The position numbers were made by a program, and so were the translations under genes. The notes under the pieces were generated by a model. It had not been told where the DNA came from and did no database searches. It worked only from the letters and a program-made list of their open reading frames with translations. This document shows, in pieces, positions 52,101 to 62,978 of a DNA stretch of 64,000 nt; position 1 is the stretch's first letter, and each line of letters begins with the position of its first letter. Origin of the DNA: Haliclona indistincta (lineage: Eukaryota > Porifera > Demospongiae > Haplosclerida > Chalinidae); assembly GCA_964017065.1 (NCBI GenBank), contig OZ024790.1:2598631-2662630 (forward strand), written 5' to 3'.

Positions 52101-55100
52101 TGTCTTGAAATAAGCACAGTGACAAACGCGAGTCTTTTCCGCAGGAGAGCTGTTTTTTGACGGCCATCTTAATTTTTATGACGTTACACTCTCAACGTCA
52201 TGGATGCTGAATACGTCATTTTTAATAACTGATCGAGTCACGTGCACTAATACATGTGGCTGTAGCAATGGCTGTACAATTGGCTTCTTTTTCCTCTCAA
52301 GTAAGAGGCATCAAGTTCTATGATTTTTCATCCAGCTCTGCGTATGTGGAGACCTACCTGACATTTGACTTAGAACCATCGAATCCTCAAGACGCTAACT
52401 GTGTAGCTGTACGGACACGTTCCAGGGCAATGCTCGGACATCTTGCACGGGAAACCGCGTGTTACTTGGCTCCTTTACTCCGCACAGGACTTTTAGCCAC
52501 TGGGTAGGTTTTAACTAAACTTATCTTTCTCTCTAGTGTTATCTCTCGTGTGTATCTGTAGGAGTGTGACGTCAGCCCCCTACTCGAGCTCAAAGACGAG
52601 TAGGTGGCATGGTTATCGTGTTTGCGACGTCAGAGTAGCCACAGAGGGACCACACCATCGGTTGCAGGATGTGCAGAAGTCTCTTGGTACATTGAAGGAC
52701 TTCACAACAACAACAACAGACGCTTCTGACAACACTGACACAAACAATTACATACTAATTGACTCTGACTCTGATTCTTCTACCTCTACACAGCCTCTAA
52801 ATGATGATACTGTATACATTACGAACACATTGACCACTCCAACATTAAAACGAAAACTTAACAGTGACTCGGACATTACGCCTTCGGTGACCCCACTATT
52901 TAAAACATACAGACAATCAGACATCCAAACTCCACTGTTTCAAACATCGACTGACAAACAAGATGACGGTGACACCACTTCAACAGTTACTCCGCCACCT
53001 ACCAGAGCAGTAACTATTATACACCGACAACAACCAAAGAAACTGTTCTGATGTCTGCCTAGAGCTCAGATGCACTCCTGCACCATGGATTTTCTTTTTT
53101 TTTTCACCGGTCTTTCTCAAGATCACAAAAACGAAAGATTGAGCTAAGTACATTGTATTGTTGCGATAATCAATGAAAGTAAAATTAATCCACACATTGT
53201 ACACGCCTATGAGATTTATAGACTTTTATTCTAGTTTCAACTGCTTTACCAGTTAGTCCTTCTCTGTAAGCATTTTCGTAGTCTCTACACAGCCTGAAGA
53301 ATTTCTTAATCATCTCTGTAGACGCACTGTCTAGCCATTCTGGAACAAGCTTGCGTAATCGTACTATTGACCCATTGGCATAAGCCCGTGTGTGCTTTTT
53401 AGCATAGCACCACACAAGTTCTATGGGGCTTAGTTCACAATGATACTTGGGATAGAACTTGCATACATGTCCTCTCCCTGCAACCAAATCCTCCAAAAGT
53501 GTTTTTGCCCCTTGAAAATCTTCATACTCTCTTAAACTTTCTCTCATTTTAGCTGCTTTCATGCCTTTTGTATCTACTCCTCTTTCTTCCAATATCCTTT
53601 TCATTCCCTTAGGTGTACCATCGTCAAAAACCAACGTCTGCAACTCACCGTTCCATGTTGTGTCCCGCATAACTGGCAGCATTCCACCTGGATGGACATT
53701 CATCCGGTCTACATTCAATGCATCATCTGCCAGCTTCTTGTGAGAAGGAGCATTGTCGAAAAGAAATAACCCACGAGCTTGTGGATGAACTCTTTCAAAT
53801 ATGTCTATGGTCTTTTCTACCTGGCCTAGGAGGTGGTCGTTGTTGAAGTATCCGTCCTTTTGGATCTCCAGTTGTAAACGAGCTTCTCCATCTTTATCTC
53901 GTACAAAGCCATTTACTTCATCAATAAAATCGGATACCATGATTGCTGCTCCAAGAGATTTTTGGCGTAGGACATTCGTGCTCTCATCACCCCAGAAGTA
54001 TGACTGGTCACAATTCGCGTGAAATGTACTCTCGTCATGTACAACACAAATGAGGGGCAATTCTCCTTCCAATTCTGGTCGTACACCATGAGATGTGATG
54101 GACTTCTTGTCTAGTTCTTTCATTGTAGCCAGAAAATCGTTGCGATATTGGACAACATCAGACCTGTCATGCCCATCAAAGTAAACACCCTTTTGATGGT
54201 GTACTCGACCAAACCCTAGATTGTACAGCCATCTCCGTGCTGTCTCGGTGTGGACTTTAGATTGATATTCTTTTTCAACCCACGATGCAAATTTGTCTAC
54301 TGTCAAGTTTGGTTCACCTTTAATGTAGGCATTTTCACGTACAAACGATCTTGCAGCCAGCCGAAAATTCTCATCATGGATGAGGCTAGATGGACAAGTG
54401 TGTCTGTGACCTCTTTCAGATGACAGTTGGTCTTCAATGAGCTCATCCGTGACATTTTCAGGAGTCACTTGAATCATTTCCTGGACTTCGATGAAAAACG
54501 ACATTGCCCACTTGCGCACAACTTCTGGTGAGAACTGTGTACAATCTGCTGCAATTTGGGATGCCTCGGTGATGTTGTGATCAGCCATAGCTGTAGCCAT
54601 TACTGAAACTGCGACAGCTTTTTGTACTTCATATGAAGCATTCCTCTGTATGTAGGACATCAGCATACCTGCACCAATGTCAAATGTGACTCTGCTGTTA
54701 TGGAACACCGAGTGCAGTGTCTTTCCTTCTTCTGTTGGCAATACAGGCGGTGCTTCAATGGTATCCCTGGAATGCTTTGCAGTGGCTCCTGCTGGCGCGT
54801 TTCCACGTGGAGCTAATGGTCTCACAATGTCTTGAATGGATGTAGTTGCATTTGCTTTGGATCTCCGTGTTTCCAGCGGGATGTTGGTATGGTCTTGAAA
54901 AACAGCAGAGATACCACGTTTTCTCTTACGAGATGGTTGACTGCTAGTGGTGTAGTTCTGAAAAGAACTGTTTGGATAGGACTCACTTGGACTGTTGCTC
55001 ATCTTGAAGCTTGGACTGTATCTTCAACCCACGTGTAAACTTGAGAATACTTAGAAGCGCTAATCTTTTTATTAACATTATTCATAAATTATTAACTTGT

Positions 55101-58100
55101 GTCACGTGCTATTGCGCCCTGACGTCACGTTAGCTGCACTCCGAAGTATTGAGCGATTCTAGACCAACAAGATGGCCGTCAGAATACAGCTCTCCTGCGG
55201 AAAAGACTCGCGTTTGTCGCTGTGCTTATTTCAAGAGACTCTCGGCAACATTCAAAGTAAAGATGAATGTATTGGCAATTCAATTTCCTAATCTTGGACC
55301 TTAACTCCCAGAGAATCGGATTTCCCGTTCCTAAGCTTTTGGTCGGTCGAGGACGCTATTATTTGCTCCCCGACGCCGAACTAATGAAAGTTAAGGCAAA
55401 ACACTCAGCCCACAGGTAGGCGCCCTGGGTGAGGGTTTTAATGCAGCGTTAAGAAATCTTAACTACCAGTAACTCAAAAGTTCTTTGCCTAACCTTGTCC
55501 TTCCAGTGGGTCTGATATCCCGCCATGTTGCGCCACGCCCATGTCACGTGACTTGAAGCCATATGAATCAGGGTGTTCAGTAAGGATAGAGGATCATTCT
55601 GATACATGCAACATACCAGTAGGATCATTAGTTACTGAGATATGAAGCAAAATGTGCAAAAGCTATTTTTCTACTCTCTTCGTGTGGAACACTGTAGACA
55701 CCAGGCGTTTCATTGGTTGATTTGAGCGGGAGAGTATATTTACATAGCATTGTGTATAATACAAGCAATGGAAACAACAAGTGATGACTACTAGTGATAG
55801 TCTACGAGTTGTCACAGTCTAGACTATCACTATCTGAAGTGACGGTCTTGGAGTGTCTTCCTTGGAATTCCGGTCTGTCTGGCTTGCTCGACTTGCAGGT
55901 GCGTCTTTGGTGCAGCACGACGGTCGGGTCGCCAAACGGGGGCATTGCCGATAGAGGTTGGGTCGGGGACGGAGTAGCTAGATGGTACGTGGTAGCAGCA
56001 GCGGAGTCTACTGAAGGTGTAAGAGTAGCGGTATAGAGTAAAGTTGCAGAATTACTCTCGTTCTGGTGGTCAGTAACAGTTCGTCGATGTCGCTATCGTA
56101 CGCCCAGTTGAGGAGCTGGTCGCTTATGCCACGAACGACTCGGAGACCTTGAGAGCAAGTGCGTTTCTTTTGCTTATGGCTTAGATACCGGTGGTCTGGT
56201 GCTCGACCAATAGTAGTTACTCGTGGATATACTCTAAATAAGTTAGACGCCTCGGCCAATGGGATCTACGCGGTATAGAAACCCTCAAGTTGCCATAGAG
56301 CCCTCGCGCTACGCGCTTGGTTCTATATGGCTTCCTCTCGGGTTTCTATACTGCGTAGATCCCATGGCCTCGGCATCTAACTTATACATAACTCTAAGGT
56401 ACATATGAACACCTCACAGCATCCCTTGATTGCACATTTCTCGCTAGGACTAGGAAGTCAAATGGATCAGCTAGTAGCTAGTGATTGTATACCACAGCAT
56501 CAGTAAAAGTAGCTAGTGATTGTACACCACAGCATCAGTAAAAGTAGCTAGTGATTGTACACCACAGCATCAGTACAGTAGCTAGTGATTGTACACCACA
56601 GCATCAGTACAGTAGCTAGTGATTGTATACCACAGCATCAGTACAGTAGCTAGTGATTGTATACCACAGCATCAGTACAGTAGCTAGTGATTGTATACCA
56701 CAGCATCAGTACAGTAGCTAGTGATTGTATACCACAGCATCAGTACAGTAGCTAGTGATTGTATACCACAGCATCAGTACAGTAGCTAGTGATTGTATAC
56801 CACAGCATCAGTACAGTAGCTAGTGATTGTACACCACAGCATCAGTAAAAGTAGCTAGTGATTGTATACCACAGCATCAGTACAGTAGCTAGTGATTGTA
56901 CACCACAGCATCAGTACAGTAGCTAGTGATTGTACACCACAGCATCAGTAAAAGTGGCTAGTGATTGTATACCACAGCATCAGTACAGTAGCTAGTGATT
57001 GTACACCACAGCATCAGTACAGTAGCTAGTGATTGTATACCACAGCATCAGTAAAAGTAGCTAGTGATTGTATACAACAGTAGCTAGTGATTGTATACCA
57101 CAGCATCAGTACAGTAGCTAGTGATTGTATACCACAGCATCAGTACAGTAGCTAGTGATTGTACACCACAGCATCAGTAAAAGTAGCTAGTGATTGTATA
57201 CCACAGCATCAGTACAGTAGCTAGTGATTGTATACCACAGCATCAGTAACAGTAGCTAGTGATTGTATACCACAGCATCAGTAACAGTAGCTAGTGATTG
57301 TATACCACAGCATCAGTACAGTAGCTAGTGATTGTATACCACAGCATCAGTACAGTAGCTAGTGATTGTATACCACAGCATCAGTACAGTAGCTAGTGAT
57401 TGTATACCACAGCATCAGTACAGTAGCTAGTGATTGTATACCACAGCATCAGTACAGTAGCTAGTGATTGTATACCACAGCATCAGTACAGTAGCTAGTG
57501 ATTGTATACCACAGCATCAGTACAGTAGCTAGTGATTGTATACCACAGCATCAGTACAGTAGCTAGTGATTGTATACCACAGCATCAGTAAAAGTAGCTA
57601 GTGATTGTATACCACAGCATCAGTACAGTAGCTAGTGATTGTATACCACAGCATCAGTACAGTAGCTAGTGATTGTATACCACAGCATCAGTACAGTAGC
57701 TAGTGATTGTATACCACAGCATCAGTACAGTAGCTAGTGATTGTATACCACAGCATCAGTACAGTAGCTAGTGATTGTACACCACAGCATCAGTACAGTA
57801 GCTAGTGATTGTATACCACAGCATCAGTACAGTAGCTAGTGATTGTATACCACAGCATCAGTAAAAGTAGCTAGTGATTGTATACCACAGCATCAGTACA
57901 GTAGCTAGTGATTGTACACCACAGCATCAGTACAGTAGCTAGTGATTGTATACCACAGCATCAGTACAGTAGCTAGTGATTGTATACCACAGCATCAGTA
58001 CAGTAGCTAGTGATTGTATACCACAGCATCAGTACAGTAGCTAGTGATTGTATACCACAGCATCAGTACAGTAGCTAGTGATTGTATACCACAGCATCAG

Positions 58101-61100
58101 TACAGTAGCTAGTGATTGTATACCACAGCATCAGTACAGTAGCTAGTGATTGTATACCACAGCATCAGTACAGTAGCTAGTGATTGTATACCACAGCATC
58201 AGTACAGTAGCTAGTGATTGTATACCACAGCATCAGTAAAAGTAGCTAGTGATTGTATACCACAGCATCAGTACAGTAGCTAGTGATTGTATACCACAGC
58301 ATCAGTACAGTAGCTAGTGATTGTATACCACAGCATCAGTACAGTAGCTAGTGATTGTATACCACAGCATCAGTACAGTAGCTAGTGATTGTATACCACA
58401 GCATCAGTACAGTAGCTAGTGATTGTATACCACAGCATCAGTACAGTAGCTAGTGATTGTACACCACAGCATCAGTAAAAGTAGCTAGTGATTGTATACC
58501 ACAGCATCAGTACAGTAGCTAGTGATTGTATACCACAGCATCAGTACAGTAGCTAGTGATTGTATACCACAGCATCAGTACAGTAGCTAGTGATTGTATA
58601 CCACAGCATCAGTACAGTAGCTAGTGATTGTATACCACAGCATCAGTACAGTAGCTAGTGATTGTATACCACAGCATCAGTACAGTAGCTAGTGATTGTA
58701 TACCACAGCATCAGTACAGTAGCTAGTGATTGTATACCACAGCATCAGTACAGTAGCTAGTGATTGTATACCACAGCATCAGTACAGTAGCTAGTGATTG
58801 TATACCACAGCATCAGTACAGTAGCTAGTGATTGTACACCACAGCATCAGTAAAAGTAGCTAGTGATTGTATACCACAGCATCAGTACAGTAGCTAGTGA
58901 TTGTATACCACAGCATCAGTACAGTAGCTAGTGATTGTATACCACAGCATCAGTACAGTAGCTAGTGATTGTATACCACAGCATCAGTACAGTAGCTAGT
59001 GATTGTATACCACAGCATCAATACAGTAGCTAGTGATTGTATACCACAGCATCAGTACAGTAGCTAGTGATTGTATACCACAGCATCAGTACAGTAGCTA
59101 GTGATTGTATACCACAGCATCAGTACAGTAGCTAGTGATTGTATACCACAGCATCAGTACAGTAGCTAGTGATTGTATACCACAGCATCAGTACAGTAGC
59201 TAGTGATTGTATACCACAGCATCAGTACAGTAGCTAGTGATTGTACACCACAGCATCAGTACAGTAGCTAGTGATTGTACACCACAGCATCAGTACAGTA
59301 GCTAGTGATTGTACACCACAGCATCAGTACAGTAGCTAGTGATTGTATACCACAGCATCAGTACAGTAGCTAGTGATTGTACACCACAGCATCAGTAAAA
59401 GTAGCTAGTGATTGTATACCACAGCATCAGTACAGTAGCTAGTGATTGTACACCACAGCATCAGTAAAAGTAGCTAGTGATTGTATACCACAGCATCAGT
59501 AACAGTAGCTAGTGATTGTATACCACAGCATCAGTAACAGTAGCTAGTGATTGTATACCACAGCATCAGTACAGTAGCTAGTGATTGTACACCACAGCAT
59601 CAGTAAAAGTAGCTAGTGATTGTATACCACAGCATCAGTACAGTAGCTAGTGATTGTATACCACAGCATCAGTAACAGTAGCTAGTGATTGTATACCACA
59701 GCATCAGTAACAGTAGCTAGTGATTGTATACCACAGCATCAGTACAGTAGCTAGTGATTGTATACCACAGCATCAGTACAGTAGCTAGTGATTGTACACC
59801 ACAGCATCAGTAAAAGTAGCTAGTGATTGTATACCACAGCATCAGTACAGTAGCTAGTGATTGTATACCACAGCATCAGTACAGTAGCTAGTGATTGTAC
59901 ACCACAGCATCAGTAAAAGTAGCTAGTGATTGTATACCACAGCATCAGTACAGTAGCTAGTGATTGTATACCACAGCATCAGTACAGTAGCTAGTGATTG
60001 TATACCACAGCATCAGTACAGTAGCTAGTGATTGTATACCACAGCATCAGTACAGTAGCTAGTGATTGTATACCACAGCATCAGTACAGTAGCTAGTGAT
60101 TGTATACCACAGCATCAGTACAGTAGCTAGTGATTGTATACCACAGCATCAGTACAGTAGCTAGTGATTGTACACCACAGCATCAGTAAAAGTAGCTAGT
60201 GATTGTATACCACAGCATCAGTACAGTAGCTAGTGATTGTACACCACAGCATCAGTACAGTAGCTAGTGATTGTACACCACAGCATCAGTAAAAGTGGCT
60301 AGTGATTGTATACCACAGCATCAGTACAGTAGCTAGTGATTGTACACCACAGCATCAGTACAGTAGCTAGTGATTGTATACCACAGCATCAGTAAAAGTA
60401 GCTAGTGATTGTATACAACAGTAGCTAGTGATTGTATACCACAGCATCAGTACAGTAGCTAGTGATTGTATACCACAGCATCAGTACAGTAGCTAGTGAT
60501 TGTACACCACAGCATCAGTAAAAGTAGCTAGTGATTGTATACCACAGCATCAGTACAGTAGCTAGTGATTGTATACCACAGCATCAGTAACAGTAGCTAG
60601 TGATTGTATACCACAGCATCAGTAACAGTAGCTAGTGATTGTATACCACAGCATCAGTACAGTAGCTAGTGATTGTATACCACAGCATCAGTACAGTAGC
60701 TAGTGATTGTATACCACAGCATCAGTACAGTAGCTAGTGATTGTATACCACAGCATCAGTACAGTAGCTAGTGATTGTATACCACAGCATCAGTACAGTA
60801 GCTAGTGATTGTATACCACAGCATCAGTACAGTAGCTAGTGATTGTATACCACAGCATCATACAGTAGCTAGTGATTGTATACCACAGCATCAGTACAGT
60901 AGCTAGTGATTGTATACCACAGCATCAGTAAAAGTAGCTAGTGATTGTATACCACAGCATCAGTACAGTAGCTAGTGATTGTATACCACAGCATCAGTAC
61001 AGTAGCTAGTGATTGTATACCACAGCATCAGTACAGTAGCTAGTGATTGTATACCACAGCATCAGTACAGTAGCTAGTGATTGTATACCACAGCATCAGT

Positions 61101-62978
61101 ACAGTAGCTAGTGATTGTACACCACAGCATCAGTACAGTAGCTAGTGATTGTATACCACAGCATCAGTACAGTAGCTAGTGATTGTATACCACAGCATCA
61201 GTAAAAGTAGCTAGTGATTGTATACCACAGCATCAGTACAGTAGCTAGTGATTGTACACCACAGCATCAGTACAGTAGCTAGTGATTGTATACCACAGCA
61301 TCAGTACAGTAGCTAGTGATTGTATACCACAGCATCAGTACAGTAGCTAGTGATTGTATACCACAGCATCAGTACAGTAGCTAGTGATTGTATACCACAG
61401 CATCAGTACAGTAGCTAGTGATTGTATACCACAGCATCAGTACAGTAGCTAGTGATTGTATACCACAGCATCAGTACAGTAGCTAGTGATTGTATACCAC
61501 AGCATCAGTACAGTAGCTAGTGATTGTATACCACAGCATCAGTACAGTAGCTAGTGATTGTATACCACAGCATCAGTAAAAGTAGCTAGTGATTGTATAC
61601 CACAGCATCAGTACAGTAGCTAGTGATTGTATACCACAGCATCAGTACAGTAGCTAGTGATTGTATACCACAGCATCAGTACAGTAGCTAGTGATTGTAT
61701 ACCACAGCATCAGTACAGTAGCTAGTGATTGTATACCACAGCATCAGTACAGTAGCTAGTGATTGTATACCACAGCATCAGTACAGTAGCTAGTGATTGT
61801 ACACCACAGCATCAGTAAAAGTAGCTAGTGATTGTATACCACAGCATCAGTACAGTAGCTAGTGATTGTATACCACAGCATCAGTACAGTAGCTAGTGAT
61901 TGTATACCACAGCATCAGTACAGTAGCTAGTGATTGTACACCACAGCATCAGTAAAAGTAGCTAGTGATTGTATACCACAGCATCAGTACAGTAGCTAGT
62001 GATTGTATAACACAGCATACAATCCCCGTCTAATGTACCACTTGAATGCCTGTCGCAGTGGATAGGAGATGATTACTTGTTGATTACATTAATAACACTC
62101 TCATCAAAGGCGTCGCCTGTTCCATAAATATATTGCGAACGGTTGGAAAAAATAGCACGGGCAGGGAAGTTATAGCACAGTGGGCGCAGACCGACCTTGG
62201 CTCGACCTCAAGCAAAAGTCGCCCGGGCACGGAGATCCAGCGAAAGCAGCAGGCAGCAGCGATAGCAGCAGGCTTGCTTTGCTGGCTGCTGCAGCAGCCT
62301 GCTCCAGCGACAGCAGAAGGCTTGCTTTGTCAAAGCAAGCTTTTTGAGTAAGAGAGTTTCACACAGGGGAGTGGTGAACCTGTTCACCTGCTCCCAAGCG
62401 TGAACATAACTCGGCAACTAAAGCTGATATCGAAAAAGGATCCGTCTGTCTCTAGATAACTAAGCCGTCTAGCTGCATGCCAAGTCTAATCGTGCTACAG
62501 AGTGCCCACAATGAGATTTTCGATTTCTTAGTCGACGAAGCTGCTCGTTGCTTCGTGCACTTCGAAACGCACTATGGTAGCGTGCATCTAGACACCGTTT
62601 TTGCAAACGACAAAGTTCAGTCTTTGCTCTGACTGGATATGCAAATTGTTCAGACAAACTAACATGCGCAATACTATGAGTGTTTCTTTCAAGCAACCAT
62701 TCTGCTCCATTGTGAGTGGGCGTGGTATATCTCGTAACCTTAACTAGTTATCTACTTATCCTAATATTTGTAAATCTAAACCAAACGGATGTAGGAATTA
62801 CCTAACGGAGTGATCCATTCAAAAACTGTCTAGCGAAAAGCATGTTAACACCAAGCAATAATAAATTCTTGTTGTCATGGTTACTGATATGAGTTTACTC
62901 ACCAATTGTCACTAGGTAGTCAACAACTGAAAATTGACGACCATGCTGCTTTGCTAGATCCAGTGGAGTGTTCCCATC
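46102..62978 (-). CDS. Ankyrin / Roc-COR GTPase / death-domain protein, 5' partial
   Basis: Five exons are visible: 62903-62978, 46689-48767, about 46562-46626, about 46442-46510 and 46102-46391. The first encodes an ankyrin repeat (DGNTPLDLAKQHG..VVDYLV). The large exon has a Roc GTPase: P-loop GPPGVGKTG, a Ser/Pro-rich insert, DSGGQP (G3) and GTHADK (G4), then a COR region. Two short exons give near-duplicate Pro-rich linkers (SPPPPPTG and SSPPPTG). The last exon is a death domain (FMEAVASKIPAKWERVGVSLGID..NPLKCFSDVFTCW). The junction 62903 to 48767 is phase 1 to phase 1, giving VTI-EDPSYTKL. The order recalls DAPK1-type ROCO proteins without the kinase. The N-terminus lies beyond the window. 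Joining the ankyrin exon across 14.1 kb is inference; the other four exons are firm. Confidence 0.75.
49891..50031. repeat. 141-bp palindromic hairpin element, copy 1
   Basis: GGTTAGAGACCGAGGCCAAG opens it and its near complement closes it; the arms share GGATCTACGCGGTATAGAAA and the centre is GAGCGCGTAGCGCGAGGG. A second copy in opposite orientation is at 56242-56382. Confidence 0.85.
50785..50896. repeat. 112-bp palindromic hairpin element
   Basis: TGTTATAACACCC at the left and GGGTGTTATAACA at the right; inner arms ATTTATTGACCG and CGGTCAATAAAT enclose CACCCTCGGGGCCTATGG. No coding capacity. Confidence 0.85.
51643..52170 (+). repeat. Left terminal inverted repeat of the two-gene transposon
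   Basis: Runs from CAGTGTTCCACACG to GACGGCCATCTT and pairs with 55169-55694. The inner end is about 100 bp before the HIRAN gene start, so it probably holds that gene's promoter. Confidence 0.9.
52268..53051 (+). CDS. HIRAN-domain protein carried by the transposon
   Basis: Two exons, 52268-52503 and 52562-53051, join in frame to 241 aa; the GT-AG intron is 58 bp. An earlier ATG at 52254 meets a stop after three codons, so 52268 is the likely start. Residues 15-75 match the HIRAN domain (VRGIKFYDF, LEPSNPQDANCVAV, LGHLARETACYLAPLLRTG). In SMARCA3/HLTF and yeast Rad5 this domain binds DNA 3' ends. After it comes a low-complexity Ser/Thr/Asp tail with a basic KRKLNSD patch. It has no catalytic domain. 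It may bind transposon ends or cut DNA for the neighbouring transposase; this is inference. Confidence 0.82.
53185..55002 (-). CDS. DDE transposase, Tc1/mariner-like superfamily
   Basis: Single 605-aa frame, ATG at 55000-55002. The N-terminus has a nuclear-localisation-like SRKRKRG. The middle has a helix-turn-helix region (VDKFASWVEKEYQSKVHTETARRWLYNLGF), and then the catalytic core: first Asp in CVVHDESTFHAN, second Asp in LFLFDNAPSHKK, Glu in ELSPIELVWCYAKKHTR. The order and TA target fit the IS630-Tc1-mariner group (DDE_3-like fold). The gap between the second Asp and the Glu is about 110 residues, much longer than the 34-39 of usual Tc1/mariner enzymes. No frame break is seen. It reads toward the HIRAN gene. 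Confidence 0.85.
   Translation of the reverse strand: MSNSPSESYPNSSFQNYTTSSQPSRKRKRGISAVFQDHTNIPLETRRSKANATTSIQDIVRPLAPRGNAPAGATAKHSRDTIEAPPVLPTEEGKTLHSVFHNSRVTFDIGAGMLMSYIQRNASYEVQKAVAVSVMATAMADHNITEASQIAADCTQFSPEVVRKWAMSFFIEVQEMIQVTPENVTDELIEDQLSSERGHRHTCPSSLIHDENFRLAARSFVRENAYIKGEPNLTVDKFASWVEKEYQSKVHTETARRWLYNLGFGRVHHQKGVYFDGHDRSDVVQYRNDFLATMKELDKKSITSHGVRPELEGELPLICVVHDESTFHANCDQSYFWGDESTNVLRQKSLGAAIMVSDFIDEVNGFVRDKDGEARLQLEIQKDGYFNNDHLLGQVEKTIDIFERVHPQARGLFLFDNAPSHKKLADDALNVDRMNVHPGGMLPVMRDTTWNGELQTLVFDDGTPKGMKRILEERGVDTKGMKAAKMRESLREYEDFQGAKTLLEDLVAGRGHVCKFYPKYHCELSPIELVWCYAKKHTRAYANGSIVRLRKLVPEWLDSASTEMIKKFFRLCRDYENAYREGLTGKAVETRIKVYKSHRRVQCVD
55169..55694 (-). repeat. Right terminal inverted repeat of the two-gene transposon
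   Basis: Reverse complement of 51643-52170 with scattered mismatches and small indels. It ends 167 bp before the transposase start and may hold its promoter. Confidence 0.9.
55695..56241. other. Intron sequence, no gene recognised
   Basis: About 550 bp between the transposon and a palindromic element. Short open frames on both strands show no domain. Confidence 0.5.
56242..56382. repeat. 141-bp palindromic hairpin element, copy 2
   Basis: Opens GTTAGACGCCTCGGCCAATG and closes with its near complement. It is the same family as 49891-50031 but reversed, judged by the uneven centre (CCATATAGAAC next to the GCGCGTAGCGCG core). Confidence 0.85.
56469..62019. repeat. 34-bp satellite array, about 163 copies
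   Basis: Tandem 34-bp unit (TAGCTAGTGATTGTATACC plus ACAGCATCAGTACAG) over about 5.55 kb, with no spacers. Main variants are TATACC/TACACC and GTACAG/GTAAAAG/GTAACAG. Rare variants (AAAAGTGGCTAG at about 56950 and 60290; TATACAACAGTAG at 57071 and 60412) recur about 3,340 bp apart. This marks an internal duplication of at least 1.8 kb (about 56800-58590 and 60140-61930). It lies within the long intron of the Roc-COR gene if the gene model holds. Confidence 0.97.
62020..62902. other. Intron sequence with a GCAG-rich hairpin, no gene recognised
   Basis: Contains a CAGCAG/CTGCTG-rich stretch at about 62230-62345 ending in the hairpin GGCTTGCTTTG-TCAAAGCAAGC. TTGTGAGTGGGCGTGG..CGTAACCTTAAC at about 62710-62745 is also found (with small changes) in the kelch-kinase spacers, for example near 18015-18050. 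No coding sequence is seen. Confidence 0.5.

Larger units (their letters stand above)
51643..55694. mobile_element. Complete two-gene DNA transposon with long inverted repeats
   Basis: 4,052-bp element inside an intron of the Roc-COR gene. Its ends are CAGTGTTCCACACGAAGAG and the complement, with TA on both sides (51641-51642 and 55695-55696), the usual Tc1/mariner-type target. The inverted repeats are about 527 bp long and similar throughout. Inside are a HIRAN-domain gene (+) and a DDE transposase gene (-), facing each other tail to tail 133 bp apart. Both frames are open, so the copy may be recent and possibly still autonomous. Confidence 0.9.

Noticed and set aside
56469..62019. Possible CRISPR array
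   Set aside because: The 34-bp units are directly adjacent with no unique spacers, and all other features of the window are eukaryotic. It is a satellite.
62133..62417. Frames across the GCAG-rich stretch
   Set aside because: Low-complexity Ala/Gln or Leu/Cys translations of a repeat, with no domain.
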